Source: Toxonevra muliebris (taxonomy: Eukaryota; Arthropoda; Insecta; Diptera; Pallopteridae). Taken from it: a DNA stretch of 64,000 bases. This document shows positions 1-10,145 of this stretch, piece by piece. The translations under genes were made by a program, and so were the position numbers. Positions within the stretch are counted from its first letter, which is position 1, and every line of letters begins with the position of its first letter. The stretch covers positions 14,496,878 to 14,560,877 of the forward strand of contig OY829326.1 of NCBI GenBank assembly GCA_963691655.1, in the 5' to 3' direction. The notes below the pieces were generated by a model that saw only the letters and a program-made list of their open reading frames with translations, searched no databases and was not told the origin of the DNA.

Positions 1-285
1 CGTATTTATAAGTAAGATAAAAATAAAATTTATGCTAGTTTAAAATTAACATAAATTACAAATAGCATTAAAAATACAAATATAGATTTGAATGCGTAGA
101 ATATGCAATCTCAATCCCTAAAAAAAATTGATAAACAAATATAGATACACCTATCTGCCATGTATATATAGCTATATGTACATATAAATCTAAATAGAAA
201 AGGAAGAAGAAGACATGATAAAAGGTTTTTGCATCTTTGCATTCAGAAGATGATGACGATAAAAAAAAAAAAAAATTGTACTCAC

Positions 286-445
286 GAGGATATTTGGAAA
301 CGTGTTGTTCGGTTAATTCTACGCCTTCATCGGATGGCAGAACTTCATCGCCGTAACGCACGAACACCCAAAAGAGTGCCAGGAAAATTATTTGCACAAT
401 CATCAGGACAATGAATCCTGTCATTTCAGTTACAGGCGAATGCAT
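286..445 (-). CDS. Rh50: Rh-type ammonium channel, first coding exon (gene continues past left edge)
   Basis: This is the N-terminal exon of a membrane protein: 53 codons plus one base, from the ATG at 445-443 to a GTGAGT donor just below 286. The peptide begins MHSPVTEMTGF, runs into a hydrophobic segment (VQIIFLALFWVFVRYGDE) and ends TEQHVSKYP with a split codon. Rh glycoproteins share this layout: a first membrane helix ending LFxxFVRYD/G, an extracellular loop, then YP followed by FQDVHVM. The exon ends exactly where that motif should follow. Rh proteins conduct NH3/NH4+ across the plasma membrane. The ATG at 445 is preferred because it has A at -3 and the frame upstream is only CAA/TCA-type low-complexity sequence. 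The identification rests on one exon; another polytopic membrane protein is possible. Confidence 0.65.
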
Positions 446-2234
446 CTTTGCGAGATTATTAAGCAGTAGCAACAACAACAATGACAATGATGACGATGAC
501 GACAACAGGAAGTAAAAAATTAGAGCACGATTTTTCGAATGAGTTGAGTTTGTGGAGGAGTTACGGAAGAGTGTGAACTATAGGAGATGTACGCGTGGAT
601 ACAGAAATGTTTAGTTGTTGATGCAACTAATGGATGCTTTGCTGCTACTGCTTCTTCTGCTGCAACAGCCAAACACCCAGCCAATTGTGTCTCACAATGA
701 ATTGTAGCTGTACTTATGCAGCATTAATATCTTGTGGATATTTGCAGATTGTGATTGCTACTCATTCGTTAGACAACTATATATTTTTAAGTGAACGGTG
801 CGTGTTTCTTCAAAGCATTTGTGTGTTTAAAATTGATCACAAAATTTTTTTTTTTATTTTTTGGTTTATTGTTTTTTGTTTTTTTTTTTTTGCACAACAA
901 TTGTATGAATATTTTAATATTTTTAAATTCCCTATTAAAAATTTTTGTTTTCCGTCCGTACCGCATGGACGTTCGAAAGCGTTTGAGATATAATTTGCCG
1001 TGGCGATATACATCAGAGCGTATGTGTGATATTTTTTGTTGTTGTTCAGTTGATTTTTTTTTTGTTTGTTTTTTTTTTGCGATTTTGCGATGAGCAGAGC
1101 AGCAGCACCAACAACAAATTGCAAAGCATTTGACGTAGTATGTGTTGCTGTCGTTGTCGTTGCTGTTGGTGATGGTGTTGATGTTGGTGTATAGAACGTT
1201 TGAGGAGATAAGCATGCGATTTGTTTGCATGATAAAATGATTTTGATTGAATTTGTTTTTTTTTTTTTAGTCTAGTTGCTGCTGCTACACTGCCATTGCT
1301 AAAATATTTCAACGTAAATAAATATGTAAATATATATGAATTACAACTACGTACAACTATAAGCTATGCATTTGATTGCCTACATGGTATTTTTATTTGT
1401 ATTTGCCTCTTTTTTTATGCATGTAATAGATTTAAATTCAATTTGAATTGGTTTCATTTAGAGCTTACCACTTTTTGAGTGGTTTCAAATGAACGTTTTT
1501 GATTCTGTCTTTTTTTTTTTTGTAGGTACCAAATAAATATTTCAGCATTTAGGGTAATTTTGTTTTCACATCATATACGTATGTATGTATATATGCATGT
1601 ACGTATGTATTTACCTATGTAACAATGTATTCTTCATTCTTTTATTTTATTGCTCTTGCTTTTGCTTTTAACGCGTATATTATTTATTACCATTCAGCGC
1701 CACTCATTCATTGACCATTACTTGTTGTACAAAATTGTCATGTTTTTTTATTTAGCTCATTATATATTTATACTAAAATTAGAATAAAGTAGATCAAATG
1801 GTGTATTTTAAATTGTTGAAATTTGCATAATATTTTTACTAATAGAAAAATAGTATATAGGTATCTTTAGGAAAGTGGGTAAACATTGATTATGCAAAAG
1901 GTATTTGCAGACCTTGAAAATATTTTAATTTTTTATCCTTTGAAGTTCGATTTAAAAAAGGTAAGACTTTTTCTATACAGTGACAACTGGAAATACTAAT
2001 TGATTTTTTGATTGGGTTGTTTTGTTTAAAATTTTAAGTATTTTCTAGAATTAAGGTGTTTAGAAACACCGTGCAAAATTTTAGGAGGCAAAAGTTGGGC
2101 ACTATTATTGAGATCAAAAGGGCAGGTTATCAGGCCTCTCTATAAAATCTGGATTTTTTTAATCTTTAGACATTTTTTTCATTAATTTATACACTTTGAC
2201 TGTATTAAACCCGAAAATTAAGGGTCACGGTTTG
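446..2234. other. 5' flank of the Rh gene, no gene seen
   Basis: About 1.8 kb upstream of the Rh start. It holds CAA/CAG-type low-complexity DNA (475-500, 1090-1170), long T tracts (840-890, 1050-1080, 1255-1270) and AT-rich sequence. The short open frames here are all low complexity and none has coding character. Any 5' non-coding exon and promoter of the Rh gene probably lie here, but I cannot place them. Confidence 0.5.
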
Positions 2235-3090
2235 TAATCTGGTTTTTAGTCTGAATTTTGGACTTGCTTTCGGTGTGAATTATGGTCTAAGTTTTAGTCT
2301 TATCTTTGTCGGAATTTTGCCTACTTTTTATCAAAGTTTTAGCTTAATTTTAGTTTCAGTTTTGAACTGATTTTTGTTTAACTTTTAGTTTTAGTGGTCG
2401 CTGTAGCCTAGTAGTTAGTGTGTCGGGCAGCTACGTAGAGGTGCCCAGGTTCATATCCCCGCACGCTCAAAAATCAAAAATAGAAAATTAAAATTTTTCT
2501 ACATGGCACCACCTTTTGGCTGGCAATGGCAAACCACCAAGAGTTAAAAAAATGCCTATGAAAAGCTTTTCACTTTGCCGTTCGGATTCGGCATAAAACT
2601 GTAGGTCCCTTCCATCCGTGTATAAATATAACTCACACAACGTGAATGGATGCGAAAAGCTCGGCCTTGGCCCTCCATGGGCTGTTGTGCCATAATAATA
2701 ATTTAGTTTTAGTCTGACTTTCAATCAAATTTTTAGTCCATTTTTTGGTCTGAATTTCGATCTGAAATTGGTATAATTTTTAGTCTGAATTTTGGTTTGA
2801 TTTATGTGATAATTTTAAGCTAGATTTTGGTCTGAGTTTTGATTTGAATTTTATTTTTAGTCTGAGTCTTGGTCTGACTTTTGATCTGAATTATGGACTG
2901 ATTTTTAGTTTGATGTATAGTCTGAATTTTAGTTTGAATTCCGATCTAAATTTTGCTTGAATTTTAGTCTAAGTTTTGATTTAAATTTTGGTCTGTTTCT
3001 TTCCTGAAGGTTTGTCTGAATTTCTGTGAATTTTAACCAAATTTGTAACTAGTTTTAGGTCTGGCTCTGATTTTTGTTCTGGATTTTCGA
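2235..3090. repeat. Degenerate short tandem repeat, unit about 12-16 bp (CTGAATTTTGGT-like)
   Basis: The plus strand reads as loosely repeated TTTTAGTCTGAATTTTGGT variants for some 550 bp in total, split by a SINE at 2395-2704. The unit drifts in length and sequence, so this is an old simple satellite-like array and not a coding repeat. Confidence 0.7.
2395..2704 (+). mobile_element. tRNA-derived SINE, family A, copy 1
   Basis: The head starts TGGTCGCTGTAGCCTAGTAG and holds a box-A-like TAGCCTAGTAGTTAGTG and a box-B-like GGTTCATATCCC, the internal RNA polymerase III promoter layout. The body carries the segment around CATAAAACTGTAGGTCCCTT, and the tail is a short ATAATAATA run. TTTAGTTTTAG occurs on both sides, which fits a target-site duplication, although the host DNA is itself repetitive. 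The same element occurs inverted at 17459-17706. Confidence 0.75.
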
Positions 3091-6000
3091 TTATCCCATA
3101 ATTTAATACAATCTCCCCAACACAGATCTTAGATCTATCGTTGACTGCTATACAAACATTTATTGTTAAAATTAAGTTTTCTACTGAAAATTCTTAAAAA
3201 TATTTTTCCGAAATACATAGCTATCTCCAGAGTCTGAAGTGATCTGAAACTTTTTTAAGATCTAATTAGGCTTTACTGTGTAATTCTTGGTTGACTCATT
3301 TCTTTGCAATAAAATACTAAAAATTGATATGTAATAGTTATATAATTGATATCTTGCCTCTTCCTACTAGTAGAACAAAAACTTTCAATTGCTTGCAATA
3401 AAACGCACCCCCTTTTAATTACCCACTTAGTAAATAAGTGTTGACTAAATCAAAGTAACTTTTATTATATATGAGCATTTTTTACGCTAGTGGAAACTTT
3501 TATTCTGTATCAAGATAATCAAAATTTCTACGTCGCTTTATAACTTGACAACATTTTTCTTTTAGTCGATAAGATTTATACTTACTTATGCATGTATGTA
3601 AACGATAGTTATATCTTAATCATAAATCAAATTAATTAACTTTTATATAATTATCGGTTTTAATGAATTATCAAAATACAATAGTTTATTATGTATTTTT
3701 GCATTTGGTGGTGCAAGGTTAAGATTGAGAGCGACTTTATTGTTCTTCTGAAAAAAATAAAATTTTCTTTGCGAATTCCACTTTCAAAGTAAAAATTTTT
3801 TTGGGTAAATTTATAGTTGCTCAACTAGTCGAAAGCGTAGAATATTGTACAATGCTCTAATTGAAATCCTTTAGGTAACAGAAGAAAACTAAAGAAATTT
3901 TTAACGACTTGTCGTTTTTAGTGATTTCACATAATTTCAAAGAAAGATCGTATTAAAAATATTATATATTCTTACTCTTGAATATGAATTCATTTTAGAT
4001 AAAATCGCTTATGCAATACACAATCGTGAAATCGTTTTGTTATTTTTGCCTTTATATGAAAATATGAGGTTACAATTAAAATGCATACGCAAACTGCTAA
4101 AATAACTGAAGTGTTAAATGAAGTTTATTTGATCATCTTGTGATTCCAGTTGAGTTTGTTTGCGTAAATAATTTAATATTCATTACTAACTCGTACTAAA
4201 GAAACAAATTTAAAAGTTTAATGGAACTTAGCGCGTTAATTTGCATACAAAAAAGATTATATTAATCTTTATTGAATTTAATGTGAAATGATTTCTTCTA
4301 GTTAGTAGGTAGGTAGTTGAGTTTTCTTACAAAATAGTAGGCGTTTCATTAAATATACGAAGTGTCAACTAGAAAAATTTTAAGTTTTTTACGAATGACC
4401 AATTGGGTTTACAAGACTCAAAAAATTTAAGCCAAGATCGTGTCAAATAATTCAAGCTTGTATGTAAGCCGTTCAAAGTATTTATATTGTCGATATTTCT
4501 TACTACTGTGCAATATAAAATATAAGGACTTTTCTTGTAATAATAATTCCCAATGCTGCTGACCTTGTTATCCTTTTATTTAAAATACACATTGACAAAA
4601 ATATATTGTACATACACATATGTCCATGAAGGAAGAAAAAGATTTATCAATATAAGCTTCTTAATAAAGTTGGGCGCCATTTAAGCTGATTTAAAATTGA
4701 CACAAAGCGTAAAGCATTTAGGCAGACGTATTTATTCAACGACACAACGTTACAACGACAACGTTATTGATGACAAGGAAGCAGCAAAATAACAAAAACA
4801 CAAAAATAAAAAAAAAAAGTTAAAAAACGGAGAAGGATATGAATGTCACAAAACGTTGCAAATTTAGCAGAAATTTTCATCTTCATGCTTACGAGTATAT
4901 TACAAGAAACCAATACAACTTACAACAAACAACCTAATGCTGCATAAGCTGAATAAGACGAAAAACATCTCTGTGACACAATTTCATTTGATCAACATAT
5001 TGTCACATATTTATTCTTGTGTTTGTACTCACACACACGCATAAACAAAATTGTACACTGAAGTACGAAAGAAAGCTGAGCGTGTACAAATTGTTACAAT
5101 ACATATGAAATGATTTCATATTTTCATTGTTGCATTTGTTGCTACCGTATCTTTCTTACTCTCTTCATCATGTGGTTGTTTGTCTGTCTCTTGTCTATGT
5201 ATGTAACATTGTTGTGTAAACAGCAACAATAACAAGTACAAAATAATAACAACAAAATGAAGTTGAATGTTTTGTGTGAGTACTTTAGTGAAAATTTATT
5301 GAAAATATTTTCTTCGATTTTGTTATGAATGCATCGAAACGGAAATATTTAAAAAGATACAATTTAACATAAATTTGTTTTGTATTTGAAGGAAATGCGT
5401 TGCTCCATGCATCATGCAAGTTCCTTTGTAAGGATGCAAGCAACTGTGTAAATTTCGGTGAGAGTATTTCAGTGGTATATTGTAATAAATAACACTAGTT
5501 TAAAAGAAATTTCTCGTAGAATCAAAAGAATTTTTGCTAAAGTCAAATTTAGCCCTGATTCCGAAAATTAAAATTTCAATTTCCGAAATACATGGAAAAC
5601 CTGAAAAACCAGGAACAAGTTTGTCAAATTTTATAAACTAGTGTAATTGACGGACTACACTAATATGGATTTTTGGTTTTTTCATAATGGCTGAGATATT
5701 CTCTGTCATTATTTAAATACATGTATGAAATCTACCACGCCTTTTTATAGACTTTATAAAAAACTTTTAGCTGTAAAAGATCGTTACACCCTGTACATAG
5801 AGCAGAAAATGTACTTCCGTTTATTTGTAAGTAAAAATTGTAGTATATTTTTAGGGGTTAGTTTTAGCACAAAGCTGCTGTTAAAAATAGCCCTAAAAGT
5901 ATGACAAGTTTTGAAACTGTTACTGTCTGATTATAAATAGATTTACAATTCAAAAAATTTTACTGTTTAAAATTGAAAATTAAAAAATTAGTTTAATTTT

Positions 6001-6204
6001 AGCGAAAAACAAGCTTGTGTTTAAAAAAGTTAAAAAAACACAGTTCAATAAACTGCATACGCTTAAATACAATAATAATGGTCAACCGTTGTCACCACCA
6101 CCAGTTTTGGACGACGCTTCCTCGTCCCGTATTTAATAAATAATTCATTAGGGACATTTTGCTGAAAACTGGAACCGCCCTGGGGAATACAGGACTGATA
6201 GCAT
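3091..6204. other. Intergenic, AT-rich, no gene seen
   Basis: Between the degenerate repeat and a mariner remnant I see only AT-rich sequence without open frames of coding character, splice-linked peptides or clear inverted repeats. Short runs such as the TATGTATG and AACAACAA types occur. Distal regulatory DNA cannot be excluded. Confidence 0.5.
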
Positions 6205-7080
6205 CTTGATCACAAAGTTCCCAGAATTTATTCAGAAAATTAAAAATACAAGTTTATTCATCTAAATCTATATTGTCCTCTTCAAAGACATCCCCATCGA
6301 CTGCAACACACTTATGCCAGCGCTTGATCCAATCCTCGAAACATTTTTCATATTCGATTTTCGGTATGTCCATCAGTGCTTCCTGCGATTTTACCATTAC
6401 TTCCTCTCGGCTGCTGAAACGCGTTCTCCGTAATGGTTTTTTTAACTCGATTGAACAGAAAGAAGTCACAGGGAGCCAAATCTGTGGCTGTTGGATGGTA
6501 TTTGTTGCATTTTTCGTCAAAAAATTACGAATAATGATGGTACTGTGTGACGGTGCGTTATCATGGTGCAAAATCCACGAGTTTTTTGTCCACAATTCTG
6601 GTCTCTTTCGACGAATTGCTTCACGCAAACGCCTCATAACGTCCAAATAATACTCTCTGATGGTTAATTTGTAGTTATTATCAATATTTCTTTTACTTTA
6701 TCAACATTTTCGTCGGTTTTCGATGTCGATGGTCTGCCACTACGTTCATCATCTTCGATTGACTCACGACCACTTTTGAACCGCTCGTGCCACTGGTAAA
6801 CGAACGTTTTCTTTAGAGAATCGTTTCCGAAATACTTTTCCAACATATCCAACGTTCGCGCACCATTAAATCCGTTTTTTACGCAAAATTTAATACAATA
6901 CAATTTAATAAAATTGTAAAAGATCGCCAACACACACAGAGATAGATGTACTCTGGGCTATGTAACTTTTGCCAATTTCAAGCTATGACGCTAAGATTTA
7001 GAGGGAATATCAACAACAGAACTCAAATCGGAATAATGGGAGCGCCACACGGTGGTTATTCCGGGAACTTTTTGATCAAG
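6205..7080 (-). mobile_element. Mariner-like element, internally deleted
   Basis: Inverted ends are visible: CTTGATCACAAAGTTCCC at 6205-6222 on the left and GGGAACTTTTTGATCAAG at 7063-7080 on the right. The element is about 876 bp, against about 1.3 kb for a complete mariner. Between the ends lie the N-terminal helix-turn-helix part and the C-terminal part of a mariner transposase on the minus strand, with the middle missing. No clear TA duplication is seen at the edges I chose. Confidence 0.8.
6254..6933 (-). pseudogene. Mariner transposase remnant, catalytic core deleted
   Basis: The N-terminal piece (6664-6933) has the family signature VYQWHERFKSGRESIEDDER and SGRPSTSKTDENVDKV. It breaks off before the first catalytic aspartate. 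The C-terminal piece (6254-6646) resumes with the LWTKNSWILHHDNAPSH block that carries the second aspartate. The first-aspartate region is gone and the two pieces are in different frames, so the copy cannot make a functional enzyme. The flanking inverted repeats suggest it could once have been moved by a complete relative. Confidence 0.85.
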
Positions 7081-7259
7081 GTGGAAATTTTTATAATAGT
7101 GGGACTATTGCCCAAATAGACTAAATTATTGATTTAAAAGCTAGTAAAGTTTTGAATACATAACAAATTGAAAGGGCTTAATACGATATACGCACTAATG
7201 CTTCTTCATTGGAATTATGTTGCAGTCTGTTTATGTGTGAGTTTGCTATTTTTTGTTTC

Positions 7260-7574
7260 GCAAGTCCCTCTGAATATCGGGGTTCCTAATATACTATTCT
7301 CAAGAACCTTATTCTGGAAACGTTGAATTGTGTCAGTGATAAAGGCTTTGCCGCAGCTCTAGACTTGGATGCCATAGGCCCGGGTAGGCTTGTGATTTTG
7401 TCGGTATGTAACAAATTTATTATGTAGAGACAGCGATTTACTGTCTGTGTTTCGACTCAAGTTCAACTTTTTTCTTTTTGGTGTGAACCTTCTATTGAAG
7501 CTTAGTTTCATGCTGAGGTATTTGGCTGAATTAGTCACTGGATAGTGTTTAATATATTTTCTTATAAAATACAC
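7260..7574 (-). pseudogene. Jockey-type LINE reverse transcriptase C-terminal fragment
   Basis: The minus strand encodes a block like the end of insect non-LTR reverse transcriptases: a degenerate AKYLSMKLSFNRRFT stretch (the YLGxxLDxxLTW region), LSLHNKFVTYRQ, then AYGIQV, a stop codon, and SCGKAFITDTIQRFQNKVL. The order of motifs matches the region after the catalytic domain. It has an in-frame stop and no flanking domains, so it is a short dead insert. Confidence 0.7.
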
Positions 7575-7635
7575 ACATGCACAGGTTTTGTATTGTTGTG
7601 TTTATTTATCAGAATTACTGCTACAGTACAACAAA

Positions 7636-8430
7636 TCTGTGGTCACAAGGCATAATAACACAACTCGAGTTTTGTCAAATTCGAGTCATATTGTGTCAAA
7701 ATTTTATGAATATCGGTTCAGTGGTTTACGAGATATTAAAGGAAAAATAGCACAACTCAAATTGATTTCTATTAGCATTTGAATCTTTGAAGTGCTCTCC
7801 TGTAAAATTAAAAAAACTAAATTGTGTATTAACGAACACAAAGCAGAAGTGAAACTTCTAGTGAACTAAACGAAACACAAGCAAATGAAATTTTTCAATC
7901 GCTAAATTTTTTACTTCATTGGCTTGTGTTTTTTAATTTCATTTACTTGTGTTTCGTTTAGTTCACAAGAAGTTTCACTTCTGCCTTGTGTTCGTTGATA
8001 CACAACCAATTTTTTTTTTTAGGATTGATGCTAGAACAAAAATTGCAACTCTGTACCGGTAATGTCGATGACAATTGTAGACGAACTCTTTTTGTGTGCT
8101 ACATCTTCATGTAATTCCTTGGACATTTGCGCCATCTGTATGTGAAATGTATAACTGTCATAAACTTTAAGATGGCGACGCTACACATTGTTCTTTCTGC
8201 CATAGGCGTGTGTGTGTAATTAATATGTTATATTGAATTAAAACTATTTATGAATCGTTTATTCAGTTATGGAATATTGATATTTAGCCCCTCATGCACA
8301 TTGCTCGACAAAATTATGTCGCATTGCAAACTTACGCGCGACGTCACATCCGGTTGATTTTACTCTAGGATAAGAGAAAAGAAGTTTCACTTCAAAACTG
8401 ACTTATGCTGTTATGCCTTGTGACCACAGA
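7636..8430. mobile_element. Inverted-repeat element, family TCTGTGGTCA, copy 1 (with internal insertion)
   Basis: The left end TCTGTGGTCACAAGGCATAA (7636-7655) and the right end TTATGCCTTGTGACCACAGA (8411-8430) are inverted copies. The first 160 bp match the copy at 48817-49064 closely. This copy is about 550 bp longer, and the extra DNA contains the palindrome at 7822-8006. It has no coding capacity, so it is a non-autonomous DNA element. Confidence 0.8.
7822..8006. repeat. Palindromic foldback, arms about 70 bp
   Basis: The left arm starts TTGTGTATTAACGAACACAA (7822) and the right arm ends TTGTGTTCGTTGATACACAA (by 8004). Both arms carry the 13-mer GAAGTGAAACTTC or its complement. The loop between the arms is about 45 bp. 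It probably is a separate MITE inserted in the surrounding element. Confidence 0.8.
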
Positions 8431-9987
8431 AATGCAGGGTGATAAAAAATCGACGCAATTCGACCATTGGTTCTTTCGAATTATTTCCAAAGCATTTGTC
8501 GAGATAAGAAAAAAAATCCCAGGTCCGTTTTGCGATATGAGCTCCGGTTTCAAAGCAACGCTCATGCGAGCTTTGTCTGCTCCGGCGGTTTTTTTTTTTT
8601 TAATTTGCCAAAGCGGGTTTTTGACCATATCTTGCGAACTATTCAAATTTTTTAACTCTTTCTTCGGCCAAAAATAATTTTATAAATTTTATTAGCACAC
8701 TAAACCCCAAAAATCACATCTTGTTGAATGCCATCAAGTCGTCGTGTTGTAGTGCTACTATTGCAATAATTGCGTTCAAAGCTTTAATCCCCACACGATT
8801 TATTGAAATGGTAAATATTTCTATTTCACCAAGAGTTGACATTTCGAAAAAATCATCTAGAGTAAATGTATTTCGTATATGCTCTCAAACACACAGATTT
8901 GATAATGAAATCTTATAAGAAATTTTCCTTTGCCTATAATGAGTACTTGATACTTTAATTTGATATTTTTACTGGCAAAGATTTTTAATTTCGATCCTGC
9001 AAGGAGTGAAAGTGCCCATACCGGATTTTCAGAGACACTACTTTGTTACTTACTCCACTAAGAACCCAGAGGTTTTAATGTGGACTTTCATACAAAATAT
9101 ACCAGCTTCAATACTGGAGGCTGAGTATTCCCTCAGCGTTTCTCTGCTGGCGCAATATAAAGCTAAAGATCTATCAAATGAGAAAACACAAATTTTTTAT
9201 TTTCAGCTGTAAGCTAAAAATGGTTTTATTGTTTTTTTTTCTGTTTTTGGTTGTTTGTAATTTATTCGATTTAACATTTTGGCTTAAAGTTACATTTTTG
9301 AAATAAATATTTCCATTTGCCTTTATAATTTCTATAAATACATACATTAATTCTAAATAGTTATATAAAATACAAAAGAACAAAGCAGTAAAGTGCTATC
9401 TGGGTATTGTTGAAAAAACTAAAGTGAATTTTGAAAGGTTAAAATGGTTTAATGATTAAAACATTTTAAAAGAAAGGAAAATATAACAAAAGCAGCAAAA
9501 GTTCAAATTAAAGTTTCTTCTTTAATTAAAAACAAAAACAGATGAAAACAAAAAAAGAAACAAATAAGAAAAAAGAAGTAATGCAAGTGCTTTACTATCT
9601 TGATAAAAAAAGAAAACAAAAACAAAAAACTTTTTGTGCAAGTACTAGAAAAAAAAACATGAATGGAAAATACAAAGACAAAAAAAAAAAATAATAAAAA
9701 CGTTAGAAAATAGTTAAAAGAGAGTCAAAAAAAAGGAAGAAAATGGCAAAAAGAAGAGAGAAAAGCTTCAAAACAAAACATGCTCAGAACAAGACCATAT
9801 ATGAAAATTGAAAAATGTCGGCAAAGTTTCCATTTTTTGTTGTTGTTGGTTTGCTAGAATTTTCTTTCTTCCACTTCCACTCTGTTTTATCTTGCCACAT
9901 TTGCTATTACTACAGATGCAACAGCAGCAGCTCCAACAACAATCGCTAGCAGTATGCTTTCGTTGTTGTTGTCGTTGCTGCTGCGTA
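8431..9987. other. 3' flank of the small membrane-protein gene, no gene seen
   Basis: 8431-8700 has a repetitive character (long T runs around 8590) but no ends I can define. 9400-9780 is markedly purine-rich on the plus strand, with many AAAAACAAAA and AAGAAA runs. 9830-9985 is CAA/CAG-type sequence and probably the 3' untranslated region of the minus-strand gene whose stop is at 9988. A 68-residue open frame at 9006-9212 has no recognisable motif. Confidence 0.5.
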
Positions 9988-10145
9988 TTAAACTTCATTT
10001 GTTGGTGCTGGTGCATACGTATTCGTTTTTTCCGTCTGCTTCGATAGTATTACTTTATGCATCACCGCATAAAGCACAGCACCGAGTATAAGCTCACTAA
10101 CTCCAAGTATTAACGCGAGTGCCCAACCGGGAATACCAAGACCAG
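9988..10145 (-). CDS. Small membrane protein, exon 3 (membrane span and C-terminus)
   Basis: Begins with two bases of a split serine codon, then GLGIPGWALALILGVSELIL and the polar tail to TNEV and TAA at 9990-9988. The acceptor is TTTTTTTAAAG. Confidence 0.7.

Noticed and set aside
446..505. In-frame upstream extension of the Rh exon (Ser/Leu-rich)
   Set aside because: No ATG in this extension; the first codon is TTG and the sequence is CAA/TCA low complexity. The ATG at 445 is the better start.
634..1312. Several overlapping frames rich in Phe, Cys or Lys/Gln
   Set aside because: All come from T tracts and CAA/CAG repeats; none has real coding character.
9006..9212. 68-residue plus-strand open frame
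   Set aside because: Reads protein-like in places but has no motif, no promoter and no neighbouring exon. May be an unrecognised transposon scrap.
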